Origin: Hyaloscypha bicolor E
Taxonomy: Eukaryota > Ascomycota > Leotiomycetes > Helotiales > Hyaloscyphaceae
Direction of reading: 5' to 3'
Assembly: GCF_002865645.1 (NCBI RefSeq)
Contig: NW_020194589.1
Location: 2,331,750 to 2,395,749, forward strand
DNA: 64,000 nucleotides
This document shows positions 20,486 to 30,269 of the stretch, in pieces. The translations under genes were made by a program, and so were the position numbers. The number at the start of each line of letters is the position of its first letter. Within the stretch, counting starts at the first letter, position 1. The notes beneath the pieces were generated by a model. It was not told the DNA's origin and did not search any database. It saw only the letters and a program-made list of their open reading frames with translations.

Positions 20486-22204
20486 ATGATGCCAGCCTCG
20501 AACACGAATTCGACAGAGACCAAGGAGCATCCCGCCGAGCTGCAGAGCATTGTCTCTCATCGGTCCATCTCCAGACGACGAGAAAGCTCTGCAAGACGGC
20601 GGTCTCATGATGCTGGATACGATATCCCAGAGTCCTACAGGAATCTCGACGAGTTGGCTACACCGTCGCCAATTCAAAATCCCGATGAAGATCCAATAAC
20701 CAGGGTTCGAACATTGGAAGATGAGAGGAGCCATCACTCGAGAGAGGAGACTGCGAGACGAAGGAGCTTTAATCGCACGCTATCCCATTCATCGCGAATA
20801 TCTTCCGGAAAACGTCGACCTTCACAGGGCGGGACAAGTTACAATTTTCCGGACAATTACGTTCAATTGGATGAATTGGCTACACCCTCACCAGTCGAGA
20901 ATCCAGGCGAAGAACCAATATATCTACATAAATCGTTAGAGGAGGCAAAGAGTCGGGAACAGGAATACCAGAGGAATCAGGAAAGAGAGAGAAGGGCTTC
21001 AATTGCTAGAGGGGACGAACCCCCGAAAGAGGAAGAAGAGCAGGATGTGATCAAGGTTTCCAGATTTGCAACACAGTTATACGTAATTTCTTATCTGATC
21101 TTGTTTTCCTTCTTTGGCACACTCGCTCGACTTGGCCTACAGGCCATCACATTCTATCCGGGAGCTCCTGTGGTTTTCAGTGAGCTGTGGGCGAACTTTG
21201 GTGGAAGCCTTTTTATGGGATTTCTGAGCGAGGACCGGATGTTGTTCAAGGAGGAATGGGGCACGCCTACGTACGACAATCAAGTTGAGGAGGCGAGGCA
21301 ACAGGAGCAAGACGAAGAGAGTGGTTCAGATTCAGAGCAGGCTGTGGATTTACAAGCCGCAAAGAAGGCACACGCCGCGACGAAAAAGACCATCCCATTG
21401 TACATTGGGCTCACCACTGGGTTCTGCGGATGCTTCACCTCATTTTCGTCTTTCATTCGGGATGTCTTCTTTGCATTATCTAACGACCTTCCTTCACCTC
21501 TCAACCATCCTGAAGACTACAACCCAGTTCGTGCTAGTTCCACCTCTACGGTTGACCGAAATGGAGGGTATTCGTTTATGGCCTTGGTGGCTGTCATCAT
21601 CACTACGGTAGCATTGTGCATTTCAAGCTTACACATCGGAGCGCATCTCGCCATCGCTTTGGAGCCATATACTCCAAGTCTGCCGTTCAGCTTCTGTCGG
21701 AAAGTCCTAGACCGCCTGGCGGTTGTCCTAGCATGGGGCTGTTGGCTGGGAGCTATATTCCTCGCTATATTCCCCCCAGACCGTAACGAGGGTCCACCAG
21801 AGATCTGGCGTGGCCGCACAGTCTTTGCCTTGGTCTTCTCGCCTCTGGGATGCCTCGGACGTTTCTATGTCTCCATTTACTTGAACAGCAAGTTTGCCTC
21901 GTTCCCACTGGGAACATTTGTGGTCAACATCTTTGGCACTGCAATCATAGGCATGAGCTATGACCTGCAGCATGTTCCCCTTGGGGGTGCAGTCGGCTGT
22001 CAGGTTCTTCAAGGGATAGAAGACGGCTTTTGCGGATGTTTGACAACAGTCAGTACCTGGGTCAGTGAGCTGAGTTCCTTGAGAAGGAGGAACGCCTATC
22101 GCTACGGTGCGGCAAGTGTGATCATTGCGTTGTGCTTCTTGATCGTGATCATGGGAAGTCTTCAGTGGAGTAGAGGGTTTTCGGCGCTGCAGTGTACACA
22201 TTAG
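20486..22204 (+). CDS. FEX1: Fluoride export protein, fused double CrcB/FEX
   Basis: Plasma-membrane fluoride channel that keeps cytosolic fluoride low. It is intronless and 572 aa from the ATG at 20486; the frame is open to an ATG at 20333 (623 aa), but that extension lacks recognisable sequence. The N-terminal about 190 residues are polar and disordered, with a repeated 'NLDELATPSPIQNP'/'QLDELATPSPVENP' motif. Two CrcB halves follow, as in other eukaryotic FEX proteins. The first has 'GTLARLGLQ', 'SELWANFGGSLFMGFL' and 'GLTTGFCGCFTSFSSF'. The second has 'GCLGRFYVSIYLN', 'FVVNIFGTAIIGM' and 'GIEDGFCGCLTTVSTW'. The Phe-box and Asn residues lining the pore are visible in both halves. An acidic loop sits inside the first half between helices. 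Confidence 0.95.
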   Translation: MMPASNTNSTETKEHPAELQSIVSHRSISRRRESSARRRSHDAGYDIPESYRNLDELATPSPIQNPDEDPITRVRTLEDERSHHSREETARRRSFNRTLSHSSRISSGKRRPSQGGTSYNFPDNYVQLDELATPSPVENPGEEPIYLHKSLEEAKSREQEYQRNQERERRASIARGDEPPKEEEEQDVIKVSRFATQLYVISYLILFSFFGTLARLGLQAITFYPGAPVVFSELWANFGGSLFMGFLSEDRMLFKEEWGTPTYDNQVEEARQQEQDEESGSDSEQAVDLQAAKKAHAATKKTIPLYIGLTTGFCGCFTSFSSFIRDVFFALSNDLPSPLNHPEDYNPVRASSTSTVDRNGGYSFMALVAVIITTVALCISSLHIGAHLAIALEPYTPSLPFSFCRKVLDRLAVVLAWGCWLGAIFLAIFPPDRNEGPPEIWRGRTVFALVFSPLGCLGRFYVSIYLNSKFASFPLGTFVVNIFGTAIIGMSYDLQHVPLGGAVGCQVLQGIEDGFCGCLTTVSTWVSELSSLRRRNAYRYGAASVIIALCFLIVIMGSLQWSRGFSALQCTH

Positions 22205-23690
22205 AGGACTATCGGAATAGGATAAATGCTTGCATTTCGTCACTTCGTCGCATGGTCACCTTCACTTCTCCAACCCTCCATGCAATGTTTTCTCAGTCTA
22301 ACTTGGGATGAAAGCAAAGACCTAGAAGGGTTGCAGATGTTGTGTCTTCTCGATTAGACTTGATATGAAGTGACAATGTAAGGAGCCGCTGATGTCGTGA
22401 TTTCTCATTGGACTTGAGACTAAAGCGAGGAACTGCAAGGAGCCGTAGTAGATGCCATATTCTGCTGGCATGGCAGGTTACAGTGGTGAGAAGAGTTCTC
22501 TCCCATCGCAATCGGACATATTGGAAATACCGATGGTGCTCACGATCCGACACCGAATCTTCCAGTTGTTCTGCGAGTTCCGGCCTCGTGATTCATGTCG
22601 GTTCGGGGACAAGATAGATGGTTGAAATAAAAATCTCACTCGCCAAGGTTCCGTTCCGTGTTGCCGTCTCACATAAGTTCTTTCGATGTGCCATAATGAC
22701 GAAGGGTCAGCCCCCTCTCTACACACATCCCAAAGGCTGATCGAAGCTGCGATTCGGAAAGAGGATTTTACGAGAAGCACAAGAAGCGTTAGGACAATGC
22801 GAATCCGCCTCCCGTCTTGGCAGTGCCTTGACACGTAGGACAGAAACGGCCTGCGGAAATCTTTCTCGATTCACGAGACAAAAACGGACCACGACGGCGC
22901 AGCCCATCGTGGTTATCGCGAGGCTATCCGCATGAGACAGCTAGTCGATTTAGAGGAAATGGCGCAGAGTTCCAGGCACGGCAGTTGCTGAGCGAACCAG
23001 TGAGCGGCCCTGGCGGCGCTGGCCAAGACCGCATTGCATGCATCTGGTGCATACTGCAGCTACCCCACAAGTCCGCGAAATACCCACCCACTCGCTCCTG
23101 CTGCATCCACGAGCTTCAATTTAGATAAAACCTTAGGAGGTCAAAGGTAAGCCTAAGCCATCCACGCTTCTACATCCTCATTCGGACCTCGCTGTCCTGT
23201 CCAAAGATGTAACAAAAAGCATGTATGCATGCGGACGGCCACGCTGCCACGCTGACTCGCTGCCTCGACACCAAGATCCAAACCCCTCCTGTCTGCGGGC
23301 TGCAGCTGCAGCTGCTTTAAACCCAAGTACCGATGATCGATCGATGTATCCCGCCAATTACGGGCCGAGTTGTTCCTTTGCAACATTGACCATCTGAGAA
23401 TGGAATGCAAGGCTCCTTGGGGTCTTGATCCTGTTGGCTTATCGCCTTCTTCCCGAGCCGTGGATCTGCATCTTCCTCTCGTCTTCTTTCTCCGGATGAA
23501 CAGAGCCTGCACGAGCTCGCCATCCCAGGTCGCGTCGGTGATACTCCATATTAACTGCACCAGGGTTCATGATAAGGACGACGTTCCCTCTGTTGGCTTT
23601 CGTTCTGTTTCGTTCCTTTTTATTACCTGGGACGTTCCCGGTTCAGAGAACAGTCTGCTCTTTCAATCATCCGCTTTTCTTCCACTCGTC
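22205..23690. other. Intergenic, 1.5 kb; promoter of the S28 peptidase gene at its end
   Basis: This is the region between two plus-strand genes. I find no ORF with recognisable content on either strand and no tRNA- or repeat-like structure apart from small palindromes (GATCGATCGATG near 23,334 and GCAGCTGCAGCTGC near 23,302). The last 250 bp are CT-rich and likely contain the 5' leader. Confidence 0.5.
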
Positions 23691-25775
23691 ATGAAGGTGC
23701 CTTTCGTTCCCGCCCTCTCGCTGTTGGCGTGTATCGGTTTGGTTGCTGGTATACGCCCTCCGGGAATGTTGGCTCCGCCGTTGGGAGAAGGAGACGAGAC
23801 GGCCATTGAAGCAACGGGTGCGACCAATTTCACCGGAGACGCCTTCTTCACTCAACTACTCGACCATGATAACCCCAACAAAGGAACCTTCAAGCAAAAG
23901 TACTGGTATAATTTCCAGTACTGGAAAGGACCAGGTTCTCCAGTAAGTTTGGCCGTATACTCACTCGAAGTCAATGCCAATTGCCCGAATAGGTTGTCTT
24001 GTTCACGCCAGGTGAAAGTGCTGCTGGACCATACGGTGCCTATTTGACCAACGTGACCCTTACGGGTTTGCTCGGCCAGGAACTCAATGGAGCCGTAGTT
24101 ATGGTTGAGCGTGAGCAACTTACCTTCCCTCGGTAATGCGAGTGCTAATTATGTGAAGATCGATATTGGGGTGAATCATCTCCTTATGCCGATCTGACTG
24201 CCGAGACCTTGCAACTCTTGAACCTGCACCAGGCCATTCATGACTTCGTATACTTTGCGAAGACTGTCGACTTACCGTTTGATAAGAATCATAGCAGCAA
24301 CGCAGATAAGGCGCCTTGGGTTTTCACGGGAGGATCTTATTCAGGTGCATTGACAGCATGGACAGAGCATATTTCTCCTGGCACCTTCTGGGCATATCAT
24401 TCATCCAGTGCTCCTGTGGAGGCCATTGATGACTACGTCGGTTTTGGGGAGACGGGTGCTGTCTTGCTTTTGCTAATCTTCTCTAGTGGCAATATTTTGT
24501 TCCCATTCAGCAGGGGATGCCGAAGAACTGCAGCAAGGACGTCAACCTCGTTATTGAGTATATGGATTATATTTTCACACACAGAAACGAGTCCGACCAA
24601 TTGGCATTGAAGAAAAAATTCGGACTGGAGTATCTCAAGCATGGAGATGATGTTATGGGGTTAGTCCTCAACTGAAGGACTTGATCATCAAATCCAACTA
24701 ATCCTCGTGACAGTGTTATTGAGAACGGTCCATGGTTGTGGCAGTCAAACAGCTTCTACACCAATTATTCCGACTTCTATAGATTTTGCGATTACATTGA
24801 GGTCAGTTGTGCATATCAGAATGTGTACCGGGGCTAAAGCTAAAACGATCCACAGAATGTACTTCCTGGGGCCAAAGTGACACCAGATGAGAATGGTGTC
24901 GGTCTCGAGAAAGCTCTGGACGGCTATGCAAAGTGGACCCCAACATTTGTCTACGGCTGTAAGCCTTTCCGAACCATGAAGTTGACCAGAAGACTGACGA
25001 AGGCTTTGCACAGACTGCAGACAATTCGGTTATAAGAGCAACACCACTTTGGAATGCTTCGACACGTACAATGCATCTAACCTTTACTTCGCGAACAGAA
25101 CCGTCGGAAATGGCGCGGATAGACAGTGGAACTGGATGCTTTGCAACGAGGTAAGCTGTTTCTCATCCTGCTTCCGTATCTTTCTCTATGAGAATCCGGA
25201 CAGAGCCAGGAGCAGTTTCAGGAACCTTGTCGACTCATTTCTCTTTGTATCTTGGGAGTTGAAACACATGCAAAGCTCTTGGCACCTTCGGATTTTTCAC
25301 TACCTCAATGCGCTGATTCGCTGCTCAGCCGTTTTACTACTGGCAAAACGGAGCTCCTCGAGGCAAGCCTACCCTAGCTTCCCGCCTCATTAATTCCCCA
25401 TACTGGAAGCGTCAATGCCCCATCTTCTTCCCAACCACGAACGGCTACACATATGCCAGCGCTGTCAGCCCCGACAACAACGAACACCAAGTGAACAAGC
25501 ACACCCAAGGCTGGAGACTGGAAAACACCACCCGTCTCATTTGGACAAACGGCGAATTCGATCCCTGGCGAACATCCGGAGTGTCTTCTGAATTCCGTCC
25601 AGGGGGACCGCTGGAGTCAACGAAAGAGGCGCCACTGCAGATCATTCCCGGTGGTTTCCACTGCTCCGATCTGAGGTTGAGGAATGGGCTGGTCAATGCT
25701 GGAGTCCAGAAGGTCATCGATAATGAGGTTTCTCAGATCGTAAAGTGGGTTGCGGAGTGGCCTGGCGAGAAGTAA
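23691..25775 (+). CDS. Secreted serine carboxypeptidase, family S28 (prolyl peptidase type), eight exons
   Basis: Exons are 23691-23942, 23993-24110, 24159-24436, 24487-24659, 24714-24801, 24856-24958, 25014-25150 and 25329-25775; all phases join to give 531 aa. Residues 1-20 (MKVPFVPALSLLACIGLVAG) form a signal peptide. The catalytic serine is Ser183 in GGSYSG, the acid is Asp461 in NGEFDPW and the histidine is His494 in GGFHCSD, the S28 triad order. Several NxT/S sequons suggest glycosylation. S28 enzymes cleave after proline at acidic pH and act as secreted or vacuolar digestive peptidases. Intron 7 (178 bp) is longer than the other six (48-54 bp). Splicing directly CNE|PFYYWQ matches the family pattern as I know it, so I did not add a further exon. 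Confidence 0.94.
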
Positions 25776-26156
25776 AGATAGAGATGATAATGTAATGTCA
25801 GTATACGATAATTGGGACTACCTTAAAGGAAAAGCACATTGTAAAATGGGCTCAGCATGCTAGTGATATTACAGTATGTTACAGTCGCTAGCGAAATCGG
25901 CTTCTGCCTTGAACTCTTCGAAAGAGTAAACTCAGCCACACTGCCAAGACTCATAACCCACTGGATGAAGACCTTCCTCTACCAACACTACCCAAAGCAA
26001 GGAATCTGTGGCCTTCACACGAAGAAAGCTCATTGCTCCTACTCTGGCGACGCTACTCCGTCGACTTCGTCCTACTCCACCGACCTGCTCTAGCCCGAGA
26101 GAGCACCCGATATTCTGAATGGACTGCAATCATCTCAATCTAAACAAACCAGGTCT
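25776..26156. other. Intergenic before the hAT-split gene
   Basis: This 381-bp stretch has no supported gene. It should include the S28 peptidase 3' UTR and the promoter of the interrupted membrane-protein gene. Confidence 0.5.
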
Positions 26157-26266
26157 ATGATGAGTGAATCAAGATACCAGCTCGTGGAGTCGCTCTACGG
26201 CCCTGGCACTGCAGCAGGCTGGCTTCTGACGATATGCTCCATTCTTGTCTCGTGGCTATTCAATCC
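26157..26266 (+). pseudogene. 5' fragment of a membrane-protein gene split by a hAT insertion
   Basis: From the ATG at 26157 (a second ATG is adjacent) the frame encodes 34 residues, including YQLVESLYGPGTAAGWLLT and a hydrophobic helix, up to TTC AAT CC at 26259-26266. These 8 bp are the target-site duplication. After the transposon the same frame resumes at 29847 with T CGG CTG, giving an uninterrupted W-L-F-N-P-R-L-R run when the element and one duplication copy are ignored. The 'YGPGT...W.L' helix followed by 'NPR.R..D.ITNDFIA' is a pattern I associate with small multi-spanning fungal membrane proteins of unknown function. Translation now would run into the element's end. Confidence 0.75.
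26259..26266. repeat. Target-site duplication, left copy (TTCAATCC)
   Basis: The 8-bp sequence TTCAATCC directly before the left terminal inverted repeat is repeated exactly at 29839-29846 directly after the right one. An 8-bp duplication is diagnostic of hAT superfamily insertion. Confidence 0.95.
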
Positions 26267-26284
26267 CAGGCTTGGCGATATTCC
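26267..26284 (+). repeat. hAT left terminal inverted repeat
   Basis: CAGGCTTGGCGATATTCC, matching the reverse complement of the right end 18/18. Confidence 0.95.
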
Positions 26285-26289
26285 ACCCT

Positions 26290-26366
26290 GGAACGTTCCA
26301 CGGAACGTTCCGGCCGGTATCGACTGGTATTAGGTAATATTGGTAATGGAACGTTCCAAACGTTCC
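26290..26366. promoter_or_regulatory. Left subterminal GGAACGTTCC palindrome cluster
   Basis: GGAACGTTCC occurs at 26290-26299, 26302-26311 and 26348-26357, followed by a half copy AACGTTCC at 26359-26366. The third copy is part of GGTAATGGAACGTTCC (26342-26357), whose exact reverse complement is at 29759-29774 near the other end. Repeated subterminal motifs of this sort bind hAT transposases; the role here is inferred. Confidence 0.65.
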
Positions 26367-28035
26367 AAAATGGCAGGGGTAGGGCGATAATGACAGGGGT
26401 AGGCGAATCCACCGCTACTTCCCCCACTATACTCCCTTCCTTACTTTTTATCTATCCGTATAATTAATTTACCTTGAGTATATCCTCAAAATATCTTCTT
26501 TAATTAAACCAGACTATTCTCTTATACTATCCGAGATAGTAACGTCTTCTGCGGACTATTTAAAGAGGACTTCCCCGATTTGGAAGCATTCTCGTTATAT
26601 ATTACCTAATAAAAATAAAGCTTTACTTTATTATTTATATTATTAATTAGACTCTTTCCTACTACCATATAGTACTACTACTATAGGGAATCTCAGAAAG
26701 CATATTCTAAGGCATTATCTACTTGTTACCCTTGAGCCTACTAACTCCAAGAACTAGGAGAAAGTTACTTAATAAATCCAAGGGCTTTATTATTAAGCTT
26801 AAGAACTTAGAGATATAAAGAAGTTTGATTTACAAGTTCTTGAATAGCAAATTAATTAAAGAGTTCTTATAGAAGCCTTAATTACTCTTATTATTATATG
26901 AAACCTCTTATATAATATAGTAAAATGGCCAGAGTTCCATATACTTTACTAGCTCTTAAATAAAGCTTATAAAGGCATAATTCCTATATCTTATTTTACT
27001 ACTTCTATTAAGGTTAAAGAATTCTGGGTTTAGTATAAGGATACTATATAACGAGTTCTCTAATTAGTAATCTTATATATTTATATTTTCTTAGATATTT
27101 GGACTTTCCCAAATTGCTTTCTTCTTTTGGCTATTTGTATCTATTTTACCTTATATGAGTTTAAGTATTAAAAGGTCCTTCTCGCTCTCAAACCAGTCCG
27201 TGGCCACTTAGGAAAAGAGTAATTCTCAGTTCTTTTTCTAGTTCTGGAAGACTATAGTATTATATGAAAGCTTGGAGCTATTATAAGTAATAATACTAGA
27301 ACTAATGGGACTCTTTATAAGGTAATTCAAGTATACTAGAAACAAGAGCTTAATATTAAGTGGAATATATAGCAAATGCAAATTTGCTATATTAGCTATA
27401 TTATTAATCTTATAGTATAAGCTTTCTTATTTTCTGGATTAGTTAAAATAGAGAAACTTGAGTTATATAAGTAATAGAAATAGACTTAAGAGATTAGTAA
27501 TAATAAGAAAAAGAGAGTCAAGTTTAGGCTCTTAGGTCTACTTAGTAAAGCATATAATATTATGGCTTATATTTGCAAATTACTTACTTATATAGCTAAA
27601 TGAATAGGACTTATAAAGAGAATAATTCTAATAGATAATTATATAAGATAGAATAGCTAGTATGAAATGCTTCTTATTCTTATTAAGAAAATAGAGTATA
27701 TAAATAAATATTACCGGAATTATAAGAATAATCTTATAGAGGATTTCCTATCTTATAAAAACTAGAAAAAGCTTTATATAACTAGGGACTTTCTTACTAC
27801 TTTTATACGAGTAATTCTCTTTATAGAAAAAGATATTATTTCTATTAATTATATGCTTTTTATAATAGATATTTTAATTAAGTACTTTTAAGAAATAATT
27901 ATAAGTCTCTTACTTTCCTTTTTTCTTCTTATATAAGCTTAGCTAAATATAATATAGGCTAAGTTTAAGAAGAAAAAAAATAATAAAAGTAAAGAGTTCC
28001 TTATATAGCTTAATATTACATATACTATACTTAAT

Positions 28036-28600
28036 AAGTACTATACTAGAACTAATCTCTCTTCCTTTTATACTATGGCCTTAATTCTTAATTCAGGCTT
28101 CTATATGAGATATATTAAGGCTAATTAGCCAAAGAAATATATAACTCTAGCTCTTATAAATATAAAGAAATTTTGGGAGTACTATAGAAATTAAATTATT
28201 TCTTTACTATTAAATAATATTACTTCTTTCTCGTATAATAAAGAGCTATCTTAAGAGCTATTAGTACTTGACTTTTTTAATTAGATTACTTGATCTCTTT
28301 ACTTAGTTATATAACCCGCAAGTAAGAATAAGTATAAGAATTATAACTTCCAGGAATTATATAATATTAGTAAGTAAGGGGCCTTAGCTTAGTAAAGCCA
28401 GGATATATAAAGAGAATACTAGCTAAGGCTCTTATTTATAGCTATTAATATTCTCTTAATTCCTCTAATAAGTAATAAGCTAGAGAAAGTCTTTTCAGGG
28501 GCATGCTATATAATAAGCTGGGATAGAAGGTAAATAGAAGCAGAAATAATAGAGATTAGAGAGTACTTAAAGTATTAGAAAAGAACTAGGATCTTATAAA
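28036..28600 (+). pseudogene. Decayed hAT transposase, C-terminal region
   Basis: One frame from 28036 to 28600 shows hAT landmarks through many stops. 'SSFYTMALILNSGFYMRYIKA' is read in parts near 28,050-28,120, matching the conserved '.VY.AALVLHP....Y' block. At 28438-28530 'INILLIPLISNKLEKVFSG' then 'ACYIISWDRR' matches the C-terminal dimerisation domain (A.DILSIP..S...ERVFSGA...IS..R). The stops fall where the family usually has Trp or Gln, and substitutions are of the G:C to A:T kind, as RIP produces. The 5' part of the gene probably began near 26.5 kb but is unreadable to me. The protein cannot be functional. Confidence 0.85.
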
Positions 28601-28849
28601 TCTTCTTTAAGACTAGCTAGTTTAAAAGAGATATATACCCTTTAAGATTCTTATATAATTAGAGAATCTTCTGGATATTATCTAAATTTTCTAAATTTCT
28701 AAGCTATAACTCTTATTTAAAGGCTATTTTTCCCGCTTTAACTTCCTCCTTTCTTTATTAATATTACTACTACTTATATAAGAACCTCTTGCTTCTCTTT
28801 ACTTCTCGTAATTATATTAATTATATAATAGTAATATATTAAATAATCC

Positions 28850-28935
28850 AGCCCCTGGTAGTAATTCTCTTATATAGTCTCTTACTCCTGGTAGTAGTTC
28901 CCTTATATAGCCTCCTGCTCCTGGTCCTGGCCCTA
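28850..28935 (+). repeat. Imperfect tandem repeats in a GC-richer patch of the hAT element
   Basis: A unit of about 32 bp beginning CCTGGTAGTA and containing CTTATATAG recurs roughly twice, followed by shorter GCTCCTGG/GTCCTGG units. In one plus-strand frame this gives Pro-Gly-Ser repeats interrupted by TAG codons. It is probably the remnant of a low-complexity coding region or of a structural subterminal repeat. Confidence 0.5.
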
Positions 28936-29758
28936 TAAACCCAAACTAGTAATAAGTTTTTAATCCTTAATCCTATTTATTATATAATAGCTAATATCTT
29001 TAAAGGCTTATTCCTTTTATTGCTTTTAGTACTAGTAGTACTTCTAATCTTAGTACAAACCAGCCTCTTCCTTAAGGCTAATAGATAATAGGTATTACAG
29101 GCTAATAACTTACTCTCTTTATATAATACCTTACCCTTTACTATATAATAAAGCTAACTAGAGTATAGTACCATAATAATTAATAATAATAAGCCTTTAC
29201 TTTTCCTGGCCAGAATATAATTATTAATCCAAATCATATTATAATTAGTCAAGTTCTTATATAGTAATAGTCTTATATTAATGCTCTTCTTATTTAATAA
29301 GAAGGGGTTAATATAACGGCTATTCCTTATACTACGTATACTCGTACGGGACTTAATAATACTATTTTCCCTGAGTATATCCGGATTATAGGTATGTGGG
29401 GTAGTTACTATAGTAATTACAAGTGGCCAGATCATGCTATAAGCTATTACTGGGGAGGGAATAATAGTAGTAATAATAGTAATAGAGAGATTAGTATAGG
29501 AGGTCGTGGAGGACATAGTGGACGTAGTGGACGTGGTAGAAGTAGTGGGGGTAGCTGTACGAAGCAAGGACGAATTATATAACGTGGTGTAGTAAGAAAG
29601 ACTCCTCGTAGCGGTAGAGTTACTCGCAGTAGTACTACGGCTTAATAAAGGCCTTTCTGAGATTATATAATGGTTTTTAGCCTCTCAATAGCATAATTAA
29701 TAGAAGTTCTTTACAAAATAACGAGAATCTACAGGGATTAGCTCGCTTAGGAACGATT

Positions 29759-29774
29759 GGAACGTTCCATTACC
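29759..29774. promoter_or_regulatory. Right subterminal palindrome GGAACGTTCCATTACC
   Basis: Exact reverse complement of 26342-26357. Further GTTCC/GGAAC half sites follow up to about 29,806. It is a presumed transposase-binding region of the right end. Confidence 0.65.
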
Positions 29775-29820
29775 GCCCGTTCCAGACCCCTGGAACGAAT
29801 CGGCAGAAACCGATTGGTCC

Positions 29821-29838
29821 GGAATATCGCCAAGCCTG
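29821..29838 (-). repeat. hAT right terminal inverted repeat
   Basis: GGAATATCGCCAAGCCTG, the perfect reverse complement of the left end, followed directly by the right target-site duplication TTCAATCC (29839-29846). Confidence 0.95.
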
Positions 29839-30123
29839 TTCAATCCTCGGCTGAGAAAATTCGATCATATTACGAACGATTTCATAGCGACCCTGACAGT
29901 TCCTGTTATTGCGTCCGCGCACGTAATTTTCCAACTACTCCGACTTCCAGCGACGCCTCTAGAGGTTTTCACATCCCTCGCTCCTGAAATGGTCCAACGG
30001 GCTGCGGCAATTGTAGCCCCCCTTAACATCTGCTAGACCTTTAGTATGTTCGCTCTCGCACTGTTCGCGATTTCGGCTTGGCGGCTGCAGGTCAAAAGAG
30101 CGGCTCTGAATCTTTGTCGCTAG
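29839..30123 (+). pseudogene. 3' continuation of the hAT-split membrane-protein gene, with two in-frame stops
   Basis: It starts with the second TTCAATCC and reads 'RLRKFDHITNDFIATLTVPV' then 'IASAHVIFQLLRLPAT', an amphipathic to hydrophobic segment, to a TAG at 30034-30036. The same frame continues with a hydrophobic stretch (TFSMFALALFAISAW) to another TAG at 30121-30123. It joins exactly in frame to the fragment ending at 26258. Because the protein-like character persists past the first TAG, that stop may be secondary decay after the insertion, though a natural exon end nearby cannot be excluded. No canonical splice donor precedes the TAG. Confidence 0.7.
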
Positions 30124-30269
30124 AGTTTTCAGCTGGGCTACGGTGAATGCTGTCTTTCTAGCGAGCCAGGCCAGCCCACCTCAGCATAGTTCTCGGAAAC
30201 CAGGATTCTTATCCCACAGTCATCTCTGTAGTGCACCGGACCGATGCACATCAGCAAAGGAACCTTGAA

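Larger units (their letters stand above)
26267..29838 (+). mobile_element. hAT-superfamily DNA transposon, 3,572 bp, interior RIP-degraded
   Basis: The element is bounded by perfect 18-bp terminal inverted repeats (CAGGCTTGGCGATATTCC at 26267-26284 and its reverse complement at 29821-29838) and flanked by the 8-bp duplication TTCAATCC. The CAGG start and 8-bp TSD fit hAT. Subterminal regions of normal composition carry GGAACGTTCC palindromes. From about 26,440 to 29,700 the DNA becomes extremely AT-rich with stops in every frame, apart from small GC-richer patches near 28,850-28,935 and 29,390-29,640. A transposase with a hAT dimerisation region is still readable on the plus strand (separate entry). 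It interrupts a host membrane-protein gene. Confidence 0.95.

Noticed and set aside
23300..23345. GCAGCTGCAGCTGC and GATCGATCGATG palindromes
   Set aside because: Short self-complementary simple repeats in intergenic DNA without nearby structure or paired copies.
25151..25328. An extra coding exon inside intron 7 of the S28 peptidase
   Set aside because: A partial frame with splice-like ends exists, but direct joining gives the expected CNE-PFYYWQ sequence with no insertion.
29154..29567. 137-codon minus-strand ORF inside the hAT element, Thr/Ser/Ile-rich
   Set aside because: Its start is a run of Thr-Ser produced by the antisense of the GGT/AGT-rich repeat, and the remainder is AT-rich low complexity. 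The plus-strand reading fits the element better.
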